Shown here: positions 1 through 10,452 of the stretch, in pieces
Layout: every line of letters begins with the position of its first letter
Position numbering within the stretch: position 1 is the first letter of the stretch
From: Nilaparvata lugens
Lineage: Eukaryota > Arthropoda > Insecta > Hemiptera > Delphacidae
Assembly (NCBI RefSeq): GCF_014356525.2
Contig: NC_052507.1
Span: forward strand, 2,059,419-2,123,418
Reading direction: 5' to 3'
DNA: 64,000 nucleotides
The notes under the pieces: generated by a model
Seen by the model: only the letters and a program-made list of their open reading frames with translations
What the model was told of the DNA's origin: nothing
The model's database searches: none
Position numbers and translations under genes: made by a program

Positions 1-309
1 CACGTCAACACAAAATTATAACTTATAAATTTAGAATTCACATTCTACATCTGTTCTCAATAAAACTTTAATTTGAAAATGTTATTTTAAATTTTTATAC
101 ATATATTCTATTCAAATAAACGATTTATTTAATAATTTGTTAACCCTACCTCGGTGACATTATGGAACAATGCAACAAACATTTACGATAATAAATTCTC
201 CATCAAAAAGTTTATCCGTCTATTGATAACTCTGACATTTACTATAAAGTTCCATAGATCTCGAATTGAAGATTCGATTTAAATGTGGGAAGAAAAATGT
301 AATATTACA
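1..309 (-). repeat. 3' LTR, truncated by the window edge
   Basis: Identical by eye to 5193-5501. It is preceded (minus strand) by the polypurine tract at 310-323. Identity of the two LTRs implies a recent insertion. Confidence 0.85.
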
Positions 310-1369
310 AATACCCCCCTCTTGACATAAAAAAATTTTACTGTTTGAAAATTTAAAGAAAAAATTTACATTGACCCTAATGAAAATTGTTGAAATTTAA
401 ATTTGAGAACAGTAACAATTTTTTCTAGAAAAACAATACATGTCATCCAAAAATATTGAAAATTATTATAAAAATTCATCAATAGCGTTTGTTATATGTT
501 CCAAACAATATCTCAAAATATAGAATATCAATATTACTTTTGATTTAGCTTTATAATTTAAAGAAAAATATCTCAACAGAAAGTTTAATATGTAAAGAAT
601 AGTTTTTTTTTTTGAAATTGCACACAAATTTAATAGATAGAAAATTTAATTTTTATTGCATAAAAAAATTTTAGTATGTTGAATGAAAAATATTATTATT
701 ATTATTATTTTTTTTTTTAAATGAATTGATGAATTGTTACATTTAATTTTCACATAAAATTTCAATAAATCAAAAATGTTCATTTCTTTCACTACTGATG
801 CGGTTGATTTTATTGATGCACATTTTGGAAAACAGTCCGTTAAGGCACTCAGTATGATTTTCAGTTAAGTGTGACTCCAATGTGATGACGTTAAGTGTTG
901 GGCTGATCTGGATGCACGAAGTGTTGGGCTGATACTTGTAGTCGACTGCTGCATACCAAACTCGATACAGGTGACATCTCAGTTAGCATTGCTTCATGTT
1001 TGTAGTAGACGGCTGCATTCCAAATTCAATACAGAGTCACATAAATTTTGTATCATATTGTAATTATACAATGTACATTTCAGGCTTGAAATGACAATGT
1101 AATTCGTTTTTTGGAAAAGAGATAGACGCTGCATACAGGATTAATTTAGGTGAGGATTAATTTAGGTAAGGTTTGTTTTTTGATATTTTCATCTTTCAAG
1201 GTTTAGAGTTCTGCATACAGGAATAATTTAGGAGAGGATTTTTTGAATCAATTCTTTCATGATACTGTGACTGTTCTTCTGAATTCAAAGTTGTGAATGT
1301 GAACATGGATGGCAATTACCTCCAGGTAATGCAGTAGTGTTGAAGTTTGAGATACAGAGTCAGCAATAA

Positions 1370-1815
1370 GCATTGGCATTGCTATTTGCGTATGCTTTGG
1401 TGTCGGCTTTGGCATCGGCATTGATATTGGCATTGGCGCAGGCATTGGCATTGGCGCAGGCATTGGCATTGGCGCAGGCATTGGCATTGGCGTAGCTATT
1501 GGCATTGGCGTAGCTATTGACATCAGCACAGGCATCGGCGTTGATTTTGGTGTTGGCATTGGCGCAGATTTTGGCATTGGCGTAGCTATTGGCATTGGCG
1601 CAGATTTTGGCATTGGCGTAGCTATTGGCATTGGCGCAGGCATCGGCATTGATTTTTGTTGTTGGCATCAGCATTGGCGCAGATTTTGGCATCAGCATTG
1701 GCGCAGATTTTGGCATCAGCATTGGCGCAGATATTGGCGTTGGCATCAGCACAGGCATCGGCGTAGATTTTGGCGTAGTTATTGGTGTAGGCCGCAACGT
1801 TGATTTTGGCGTAGA
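1370..1815. repeat. GCATTGGC minisatellite inside the LTR element
   Basis: Irregular 6-12-bp units built on GGCATTGGCGCA, GGCATTGGCGTAGCTATT and GCATCGGCGTTGATTTTGG repeat for about 440 bp. It is GC-richer than its surroundings. Open frames on both strands (Met/Pro/Ala- or Gly/Ile-rich) are by-products of the repeat. Confidence 0.85.
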
Positions 1816-3540
1816 TATGTCACACTAGTTCGAAAATCACCCAAATGTTCTTAACACTCTTCATGGCGTTCACTTGTTACTGATTTCGAGATTCACATGA
1901 TAACTATTTCAATGTTAATGTCTGTGCTGTACCTGTTATCTTAAAATGCTTATAAACTAAGAAGAAAAACTTGATTAGGCTATCAATACAATCTAATACA
2001 CATAAAAATTATTTTAAGTATCTATGAAATTGAAATTTGTTAACATCTTATTATACAGTCAGCAATACATAAATTGTAAAATATGGACATATCAATGATA
2101 AATTAAAAAAAAAAATCATTCATTTTCATCTATTCACTGTTCAAATATCAAAATTTTAATCCATTCTTCAAAATAGAAATATAATTTCATAACACCCTGT
2201 ATCATTATCAAAATTGTAAAAAACAAACATCATAACAACACAACAAAAATTTAATTTCAATACATATTTCAATAATTTCAGACATTTGGTCTTCTATTCA
2301 ATCATTTCATAATATATCGGCATTTCATTATTATTTAATATAACATTTCATTTATAGCATGTTCATTTCACATTTATGATTTATCATTCAGGGTTTCAAA
2401 ATTATTTAGTTTTAATTTTGTTCAAAAATTGTATAAAAAGCAAATTATTTAATATTATAATCATCGTTTGTTGGATACTATAGTTTATTTCGACTCTTCA
2501 ATGTTCTAAACACAAACTACATTTCATGACAAAACTTTACTATCAATCATTAAACAAGAAACCATTCAAAACATCAATAATATTTTGCTTCAAAGGCAAA
2601 CAATATTCATCAGTAATCATCATTTTGCATCTATGGCAATCAACATTATTAATCATTATTTTGCATCTATGGCAATCAACATAAGTAATCAACACAAAAA
2701 TTATTATCTCATTACTGCCTCTCTAAGTCATAACCTCTGTTATTCCTTCTTTAGGCAATAATGGGTTTCCATCTCAAAAAAAACAATCACATACCAGCAA
2801 AATTCTAATCAACAAACCCCACTAAAAATTCTACATACACTCCAGCATCCATTTCAAACGATAATCAATCATATCAAAATTTATAGAACAAACAGTTTTT
2901 AAATTAAAAAAAAAATATCAATTACAAAACACTTTAGAAAAATTTTAGCCTTTAACTCATTTCAATTGATAATATAACACAACGTTTTAAATTAAACCAA
3001 TTATTTTTTAAAATAATTTAAAATTTAAAGACTGTATAATAAGTATAAACATTTCAAGATTATGATACAAAGATGATCAAGATGAAATACTGGGTAAATA
3101 AGTTCCCTAAAAAATACAAACAAGAGAAAAAGAAAACTGGGTAAATAAATTCCCTAAAACGACATACATTTCAAAATAAGTGATACATGATGAAAAAATA
3201 TACCACAAGCAAACAATTCTTTACACTACAATGGATAGATTTTAGAAAAGTTAAGTTTTATCAACAAATTAAAGATTAGGAAAATAAGCTACTATTTCAA
3301 CTTCTAATATTATTTCAGAAAAAATACAAATTTAAATGACTATGGACAAGATTGGTTAAGATATGCTTCATAGAAGAAATTTACTGAATATTACACAAAG
3401 ACAGGAAAGAATCGAAAATTGAAAAGATTAAGGGCCAAGAAAATAGGCTATAGGAAAGAAAAAAGATACAATTATGGACTCTTACCATACGTAGTATTTA
3501 CGGTCATTGCTATTCTGAATCCCGGCATGACACAGGATTC
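1816..3540. other. AT-rich non-coding interior of the LTR element
   Basis: No ORF with a recognisable domain. Short direct repeats such as TTTGCATCTATGGCAATCAA occur twice near 2620-2690. Confidence 0.6.
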
Positions 3541-4535
3541 CTAATCATTGTGTGTTGGGGAATACCCTTTCATCATGTGATTTACTGTCATCATCTTGTA
3601 AATAAGCAACTTGAAACAACCTTTGAATACTAATACATCAATGGAAACTTTGCGTTTTGTTTTCTTCAATAGCATGATTTTATTCATGGGTTCATTAGTT
3701 TTAACAAAGCTATTTTGCTCACAAAAGTTAGTCATGTTCACTTGAGAATGCATTACATACACCTTTTCAATTCTCAGTTGAAAGTTGAACTCATCAACTT
3801 GACTCAAAGCAACATTCATTTTGTTTACATTTTTCCTAACCTCTACAGAAACCTGTCTCATGTAATCATTCATTTTGTTTACAATCTTCCTAACTTTTGA
3901 TGTAGTAATCTGATCCATAGAAACATTTGATTTGTTTACTGTTTTCCTAACCTTCAATGTAGCAATAGTACTTTCTTTGATAGTTGACTTTCAATGAAGA
4001 CAACTCCCTACCTACTTCTTTACTCAATTCTACACTTTCACTATGGTTGACTTTTTCAACAACAGTAACTAGGCCTACATTTTCAGAAACTTGAATGAGT
4101 TGATCTTGTAACTTAACACTACTATCATCCTGCTTCAATTTGTTTTCATCTTTCAATGTTTCATGTGCACTTTTCAATAGAAGGTTTTATACTAACCTGC
4201 TCTAGTCTAATGCTAGTACATTCTTGCTTCATATCATCAAACCTAGCATTTTGATTCTTAAACATTTGGTCTAACTTAGCATTTTGCTTATCAAATTTAG
4301 CATTTTGCTCATCAAATCTAGCATTTAACTCATCAAATCTAGCATTTTGATTTTTAAACATTTGGTCTAACTTAGCATCTTGCTTATCAAACAGTTGTGT
4401 TAAGGCAGCTATTAACTCATCATCAATTTTAATATTTTTCATATTGTATGCCATTTTGCTAGTCTGCACAGATAATATATCATTAGGACTTGATCTCTCT
4501 TGAACCGATTTCCCACTCAGCAACAAACCATTCAC
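3541..4535 (-). pseudogene. Gag-like coiled-coil ORF, broken
   Basis: Three overlapping minus-strand frames (4535-4161, 4177-3947, 3957-3541) form one interrupted coding region. The first encodes a repeated heptad pattern of the type QNARFDELNARFDEQNAK, a strong coiled coil; the last carries spaced VRK.VNK repeats. Position just inside the 5' LTR suggests gag. No zinc knuckle or enzyme domain is visible. The frame changes suggest decay or a spliced or multi-frame gag. Confidence 0.5.
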
Positions 4536-4670
4536 AACCTATCAAGATATCTATGCTACTAATAATTTTTTACAACCAGGGATTTCATGGTGTACCATTT
4601 GGGACATATTTATTTTGTAATTCTGTCCCACCACAGGGGTAACATTTGGAACAAATGTGGTGATTCAGTC

Positions 4671-4688
4671 CCACACCAGGGCGTACCA
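4671..4688 (-). other. Possible tRNA primer-binding site
   Basis: The plus strand here ends CCCACACCAGGGCGTACCA, which looks like a tRNA 3' end (T-stem, acceptor stem, CCA). On the minus strand this gives TGGTACGCCCTGG just after the LTR. The matching tRNA was not identified. Confidence 0.4.
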
Positions 4689-4690
4689 TT

Positions 4691-5501
4691 TGCCGTGCTA
4701 CCAATTTTCCTTAAACGGTTGGATTAGCATATAACACCTATCACACTAAGGAAAGTTGTCGGCTCCAATAAAATAGATTCTTGATAAACTGTGAACGGAT
4801 CTATTGCCTATGAATGAGAAATCCAGTTTTCAGAGCAAATTAACTTATAATCTTCAGATGAAAATTTTTGCAAAACACAGAATATACAAAAAACAATAAC
4901 TTACAAGCCTAATGATTTCAGAGTTATTACGAACTAAAAAAAATACTTATCTAGTTTACAGTTGAAACACAGTGGCTATTGGCTTTACTAAACAAACAGC
5001 AAATTATGCACAAAAATTTATATAAAACTCAATTTAAAACATTAATAAATTTACTTAAACAGACAATAATTCAGAGCACAAAATTATACAAGCAACAGCC
5101 AGCCATTAGTTTCAGAAGAAGGTCCAACAGGAAAAAGACACAAGTTGCCAGTCACGAAAGACAACGCCCTCTTCAATATCGATCTTTACAGACACGTCAA
5201 CACAAAATTATAACTTATAAATTTAGAATTCACATTCTACATCTGTTCTCAATAAAACTTTAATTTGAAAATGTTATTTTAAATTTTTATACATATATTC
5301 TATTCAAATAAACGATTTATTTAATAATTTGTTAACCCTACCTCGGTGACATTATGGAACAATGCAACAAACATTTACGATAATAAATTCTCCATCAAAA
5401 AGTTTATCCGTCTATTGATAACTCTGACATTTACTATAAAGTTCCATAGATCTCGAATTGAAGATTCGATTTAAATGTGGGAAGAAAAATGTAATATTAC
5501 A
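4691..5501 (-). repeat. 5' LTR of the minus-strand element
   Basis: The outer edge at 5501 is fixed by the match to the left LTR and by TGTAATATTACA. The inner edge is placed at a TG (4691-4692) next to a primer-site-like sequence. If correct the LTR is 811 bp. A similar CCATTTGGG motif at about 4597 is an alternative inner edge. Confidence 0.6.
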
Positions 5502-6171
5502 ATTTCAAACTAAGGAGATCCACATTTGTTAATACTGATTAATAATTTATCTTTATATTAATTCCCAAAACTACGTTCAATGCATCAACTACTATACTCC
5601 AGAGGGTACTTAGAGAATCATTATCTCTATTCTTACTAATAATTAATACATCTCTTACCAAAATTATCTCCATAATTAATAATTTTCGAAATGCTGAATT
5701 TCAAATAAATTGGATGATTAACATACGTTATAGATGTGGATGTAATCTATAGGTAAAGATAGTAATCTCCTATATAATGATATCTCCTACTGTTGCCACA
5801 GCTTGAACAATAGAAGCTAATGTGTGAAGAATTATTGATAGAACAGAGGGGTGGGTAGTCTGTTCATATGCTTATATAGGGGCTGTGTTTCATTTAACGT
5901 TATCTTAGACATTCATCACTAAACTATTACAGTTCTCAATTTACTACTTTTATCGTTATTGCAACTCCCAATAGTCAATTATACTTCTAATACTATATAA
6001 TATTTTTCACACTTCACCGTTCAATACTATTTAAAACTCATCTAAAATAATCTAGCACTTTTTCCATCGTCTCCTCAATTTCTTATTTTTTCTTTCTCGT
6101 TTCTCTTCTTGATCTTATATTTATGATGATTACTTGAATATTGTTGTTTGCGATGATAATTATTATTCTTT
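5502..6171. other. Flank without recognised genes
   Basis: AT-rich sequence right of the LTR element. No exon with plausible splice sites and no transposon ends were recognised. Confidence 0.5.
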
Positions 6172-6358
6172 TCTATTCTTCTTCTCCTTCTTCTTCTTCT
6201 TTTTCTTCTTTTTCTTCTTCTTCTTCTTCTTCTTCTTCTTCTTCTTCTTCTTCTTCTTCTTCTTCTTCTTCTTCTTCTTCTTCTTCTTCTTCTTCTTCTT
6301 TTCTTCTTCTTCTTCTTCTTCTCTTTCTTTTTCTTTTCTTCTTTTTCTTTTCTCCTTG
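6172..6358. repeat. (TTC)n microsatellite
   Basis: Nearly pure CTT/TTC repeat of about 185 bp with a few T insertions. Poly-Phe, poly-Ser and poly-Lys frames here are artefacts. Confidence 0.95.
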
Positions 6359-6639
6359 ATTAATTCAAGATCACAATGCGATGTTCTATTTCTTATTCTA
6401 TAGTTCAGTTTCATAAGTTCTTCGCAATTTGTGCACATTCCTTCTTTCTCTTCTTTTCTTCCCTATTATTATCATTATTTTCCCTGTGATTTTTCCACTA
6501 GCTATCCAGCATGTTCAAATGTTGTATTATGTGTCAGTAATCATATCATATAATCAGTTGTATTATGTATCTTTCCTCTATTGATAACTTTCTTCAAAGA
6601 TTTTTCGTGTTTCTGCTGGCTTCTTCTTCTCTTTTTCAG

Positions 6640-6895
6640 TTTTTACTGGATCCCATTTCGCTCTATCTCCACCATGTACACGATCTTCCACTACTGGATT
6701 TCATCTCTCTCTGTCTCCACTTGGACTCGATCTTCCACTACTGGATTCCTTCTCGCTCTACCTCCACTTGGACCCGATTCTTCCACTACTGGATACCTAC
6801 TCGCTCTACCTCCACTTGGACCCGATTCTTCCACTACTGGATACCTACTCGCTCTATCTCCACTTGGACCAGATCTCCCACTACCAGCTCTTTCT
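6640..6895. repeat. 48-bp minisatellite
   Basis: Units containing CCACTACTGGATACCTAC and CTCCACTTGGACCCGATTC recur at 6688, 6735, 6783 and 6831 (period 47-48 bp). It lies directly upstream of the LINE at 7117 and might be part of its 5' untranslated region (inference). Confidence 0.85.
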
Positions 6896-7116
6896 CAATC
6901 TTATTGTGACCAAGACTCCACACATCTACATCTTATTGTGTTTAGTGAATTTTTGAACTAGTGCTTTAAATAGTGAAGGGAGCCGAACTGTCAAGGCATA
7001 CTGAATGCACTCGAATCAAGAGACTTTTTCATTTAGGTTAAGTTTTATCAGTTTCATCCCCATTTCCCCCGTCATGTGTCGTTCTGAGGTCGGTTCTCGA
7101 TTGGTCTGCTGCTTCC

Positions 7117-9604
7117 ATGATGCCTCTCACTGACACGTCAGCTCGCTCGCCCTCAAGTAGGTATGATTATTTCAATAATAGTAATAATGACGCAGGTATG
7201 TTTCTAGCAAATAAGCTCCACTCTTTCAAAAACTTTTCAAGGCTGCTCACCTTAACGTACAATCCCTCAGCTGCCACATTGATGAACTCAGAGCAATCTT
7301 CCGTTTTCAGGACTTCAATATAATCGGAATTTCTGAATCATTTTTGAAGCCTAGTATTTCATCAAATTTTGTTGCATTGCCTGGATATAATCTTTTCCGG
7401 AATGATAGATTAAATAAAGCTTGTGGGGGTGTAGCAATTTATGTGAAAGATGGTATCAAAACAAAAGTTTTAATCACATCTAAACAAGAGTATTGTTCCA
7501 GACCAGAGTTTATGCTACTTGAATTATCCTTATCTAGTAATGATAAATTACTCGTTGGTATCTGTTATCGCCCACCAAAAATAGGTCATTTCACAGATTT
7601 CGAAAATGCCTTGCTTTCTCTTATGCCTTGTTATAACCGTATACTAGTTATGGGGGATATGAACACCGACTTGAACATGACGAATCGTAACTTTGACTAC
7701 TTTCAACTGACTACAATTTTCCAATGCCTAAACATGACTATTTTACCCCTCGATCCAACTCATCATACTAATGAATCAGACACACTCATTGACCTTCTCA
7801 TTGTTAGTGATCCCAATGAGGTTGTTCAAGCAGGCCAAATCTCAGTCCCAGCTATTTCTAGACATGATTTGATCTACTGTGTACTTTCCCATAAGATACC
7901 CAAGCCAGAACAGAAAATTATCACTTATAGAGACTTCAAAACTTTGATGAAGCCGCCTTCCTGACTGATGTGGCTCAGACTCCATGGCATCAAATTGAAG
8001 CATTACCCTCAGTTGATGACATGGTCAAGACTTTCGAGAATTGGACTTTGACTTTGTATGACAAACATGCACCTTATGTGACAAGGAGGATTAATAGAAA
8101 ACGACGAGTACCGTGGATGACTGAAGACATACTTAAGATGATGGGACGTAGAGACAAAGCACATAGAAAATTTAAAAAGACATTTGACTTGGACAGTTTG
8201 ATAGAGTATAGGAGCCTTAGAAATAGGGTTAAACAGGAATTACGGAACTCAAAGATTAGGTACTTGAATTCGTTTATGACAAACAATAGACAAGACTCTA
8301 AATCACTTTGGCAGGGAATAAAAGAATTCGGGCTTGGCAAACAGAAATCGAATCCACAAATTGACTTACCATTGAATAATATAAATGACCATTTCGTTTC
8401 ACACTCTAACCAACGCGACGAAGTTGTCATTGCTAATCATATAGATGATCTTGAAGAGCAGGTTACAAACTTAGATTTACCAATCACTGATCAATTTCAT
8501 TTCCATCCAATCTCAGAAGAAGACACTTTCAGAGCAATTCAACGTATTCATAGTAATGCTATGGGTGTAGACAAAATTCCTATTAAATTTATCAAGAAGA
8601 TGTTATTTGCTGTTTTACCAACCATTACATACATTTTCAACAAGTCACTTGAAGAAGGCATTTTCCCTGAAAACTGGAAGTTTGCTCTGGTTCGCCCTCT
8701 AAATAAAGTTCCATCACCCAATAAAGTTGAGGATTTTAGACCAATCAGTATTTTACCTGCATTGTCCAAAGTGCTAGAAAGACTCATTCATGCTCAAGTT
8801 GTAAAATTTCTAGACAACAATAGTAAGCTTCATAACTTTCAATCAGGCTTTAGAAAATTCCATTCAACTGAGACAGCTCTGCTTCGTGTCACTGATGATA
8901 TAAGGTTAGCTATGGACCAAAGAAAATGCACCATCCTCACCCTATTTGATTTTTCTAAAGCATTCGATACTGTTGATCATACAGTCCTTCTGAATAAGTT
9001 GGCTATTCTTGGTTTCAGTCACAACTCGTTAGTTTGGTTTAAATCCTATCTATTAGGTAGGAAACAATGTGTATCTGTCGGTGACAAAAAGTCAACTTGG
9101 AAAAACGTTATGCATGGAGTACCACAAGGTTCAATTTTAGGCCCTCTCCTCTTCACTTTGTATGCTAATGACCTTTCTTCCATTATCAAATTCTCCAGTT
9201 TCCATACTTATGCAGACGACCTTCAAATCTATTTAAGCTGTCCCATAACAAAAATTAATGAAACAGTTGGAATAATGAATCAGGATATCAATTCGATAGT
9301 GGAATGGACAAAGAAAAATGGCCTTAAGCTTAATCCCATCAAAACACAACCCATTATAATTGGATATTCTCGTCTTATAAACAATATTGACCTTGAATCG
9401 ATTCACAAAATTAGTGTAGACGGTAATGACATTCCTTACTGTAGCTCAGTTAAAAATTTAGGCATTATTATGAATAATACTCTTGACTGGTCAGAACAAG
9501 TGAACAAAACTTGTAAAAAGGTATTCTCAGCCATGCATGCATTCAATAGTAATAGGCCTACTTCATCAACAACAAAGATAAGCTTATCTATTTCACTTTC
9601 ATGA
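7117..9604 (+). mobile_element. Broken non-LTR retrotransposon (endonuclease + reverse transcriptase)
   Basis: An APE-type endonuclease (LNVQSLSCHIDELRAIF, GISESFLKP, GVAIYVKDG, GDMNTDLN) runs from about 7236 to 7964. Reverse transcriptase follows at 7970-9604 with DFRPISILPALSKVLERL, FDFSKAFDTVDH (about 8950), GVPQGSILGP (about 9115) and the catalytic YADD (about 9209-9220). Two frame breaks, near 7235 and 7960, separate pieces that read through if shifted. The C-terminus after NLGIIMNNTLDWS is replaced by an unrelated tail, so the copy is truncated as well. Clade looks like the Jockey/CR1 group; not settled. Confidence 0.88.
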
Positions 9605-9693
9605 CGAACTGCTAGTAAATAATTCGTTTTTTGGACTGTTTTTGGCGACACTACGGTCAAGTTTGAACGAAAAGTAAGCTCTGCAAAGGAGAT

Positions 9694-10254
9694 CTACGGA
9701 GTGTTTCAGTGAAACGGGAAATTTGAAAGTTGAATAATTTCAAGAAAAACAAATCTTTAAATTAAGTTTTTCATATCGTTCAATAGTAAAATAATGCCAT
9801 TTTAGAATAAATAATACCGTATTTTTTTTTTTTTTTAATATGACATCTTGCAGGTGTGTTCCTTTTCTACGCAAACATTCTGTAGTCTCTTCATCCCATT
9901 GTCCATGGTTTGGAGTAACATTACAACTGGAATTTAAAATTGCTTCTCGAATCTTGGCTTTTAATTCTGCAAGAACGGAAGAATTGAAAGCCAAGATTCG
10001 AGAAGCGATTTCAAATTCCAGTTGTAATGTTACTCCAAATCATGGACAATGGGATGAAGAGACTACAGGAATGTTTGCGTAGAAAAGGAACACACCTGCA
10101 AGATGTCATCTTCAAAAAAATAAATTTTACGGTATTATTTATTCTAAAAAGGGATTATTTTTACTATTGAATGATATGAAAAACTCTATTAAAAGATTTG
10201 TTTTTCTTGAAATTATTCAACTTTCAAAATTTCCCGTTTCTCTGAAACACCCTG
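9694..10254. mobile_element. Fold-back element built from a transposase 3' end
   Basis: Left and right halves (about 9694-9976 and 9977-10254) are inverted copies. Termini read GTGTTTCAG.GAAACGGG on both sides. Each arm encodes ELKAKIREAISNSSCNVTP and CLRRKGTHLQDVI, which resembles the C-terminus of mariner-like (DDE_3) transposases (family knowledge, not searched). A second copy with a clean TA target site is at 30091-30652. Confidence 0.75.
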
Positions 10255-10310
10255 CATTAACTATTCTTGAATGTATGTGTGATAATTTATTCAATCTTTT
10301 GTTTTTTCAG

Positions 10311-10452
10311 GGGTGGTCGAGTTATAAAGAAAAGGGTACCAGGCAGAGGATTTGATGAATCCGAAGTTACTGAAAGCATTTCTAAACCGGGTGCTCCAGA
10401 AAGTATAAAAGAAGAAAAAGACCAAGAAGCTAGTCTGTCGAAAATTCCAAAG
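10311..10452 (+). CDS. E1: basic linker exon
   Basis: Acceptor after a T-rich tract ending at 10310, donor GTAATA at 10453. The first base completes a codon begun upstream, so this is not the first exon. It encodes 47 residues; a basic start (RVIKKRVPGRGF, loosely AT-hook-like but lacking the GRP core) is followed by an acidic, Ser-rich tail ending SLSKIPK. It ends in phase 0. No recognisable fold; probably linker between upstream domains and the MBD. Confidence 0.68.

Larger units (their letters stand above)
1..5501 (-). mobile_element. LTR retrotransposon, minus strand, no visible pol
   Basis: Bases 1-309 repeat at 5193-5501 with no difference seen. On the minus strand the LTR begins TGTAATATTACA, and just before the left LTR reads AAGAGGGGGGTATT, a polypurine tract, which fixes the orientation. 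The interior (310-4690) has only a broken coiled-coil gag-like region near the 5' side and no reverse transcriptase, integrase or protease. The rest of the 3' LTR lies left of the window, so the target duplication cannot be checked. Superfamily not assigned. Confidence 0.82.

Noticed and set aside
1257..1828. Met/Pro/Ala-rich and Gly/Ile-rich repeat proteins
   Set aside because: Frames of the GCATTGGC minisatellite; several frames are open at once, as expected from the repeat alone.
4585..4605. Alternative LTR inner edge and primer site at GTACCATTTGGG
   Set aside because: Possible, but the 4671-4688 sequence looks more like a tRNA 3' end; left as the weaker option.
6134..6438. Poly-Phe, poly-Ser and poly-Lys proteins
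   Set aside because: Translations of the (TTC)n microsatellite.
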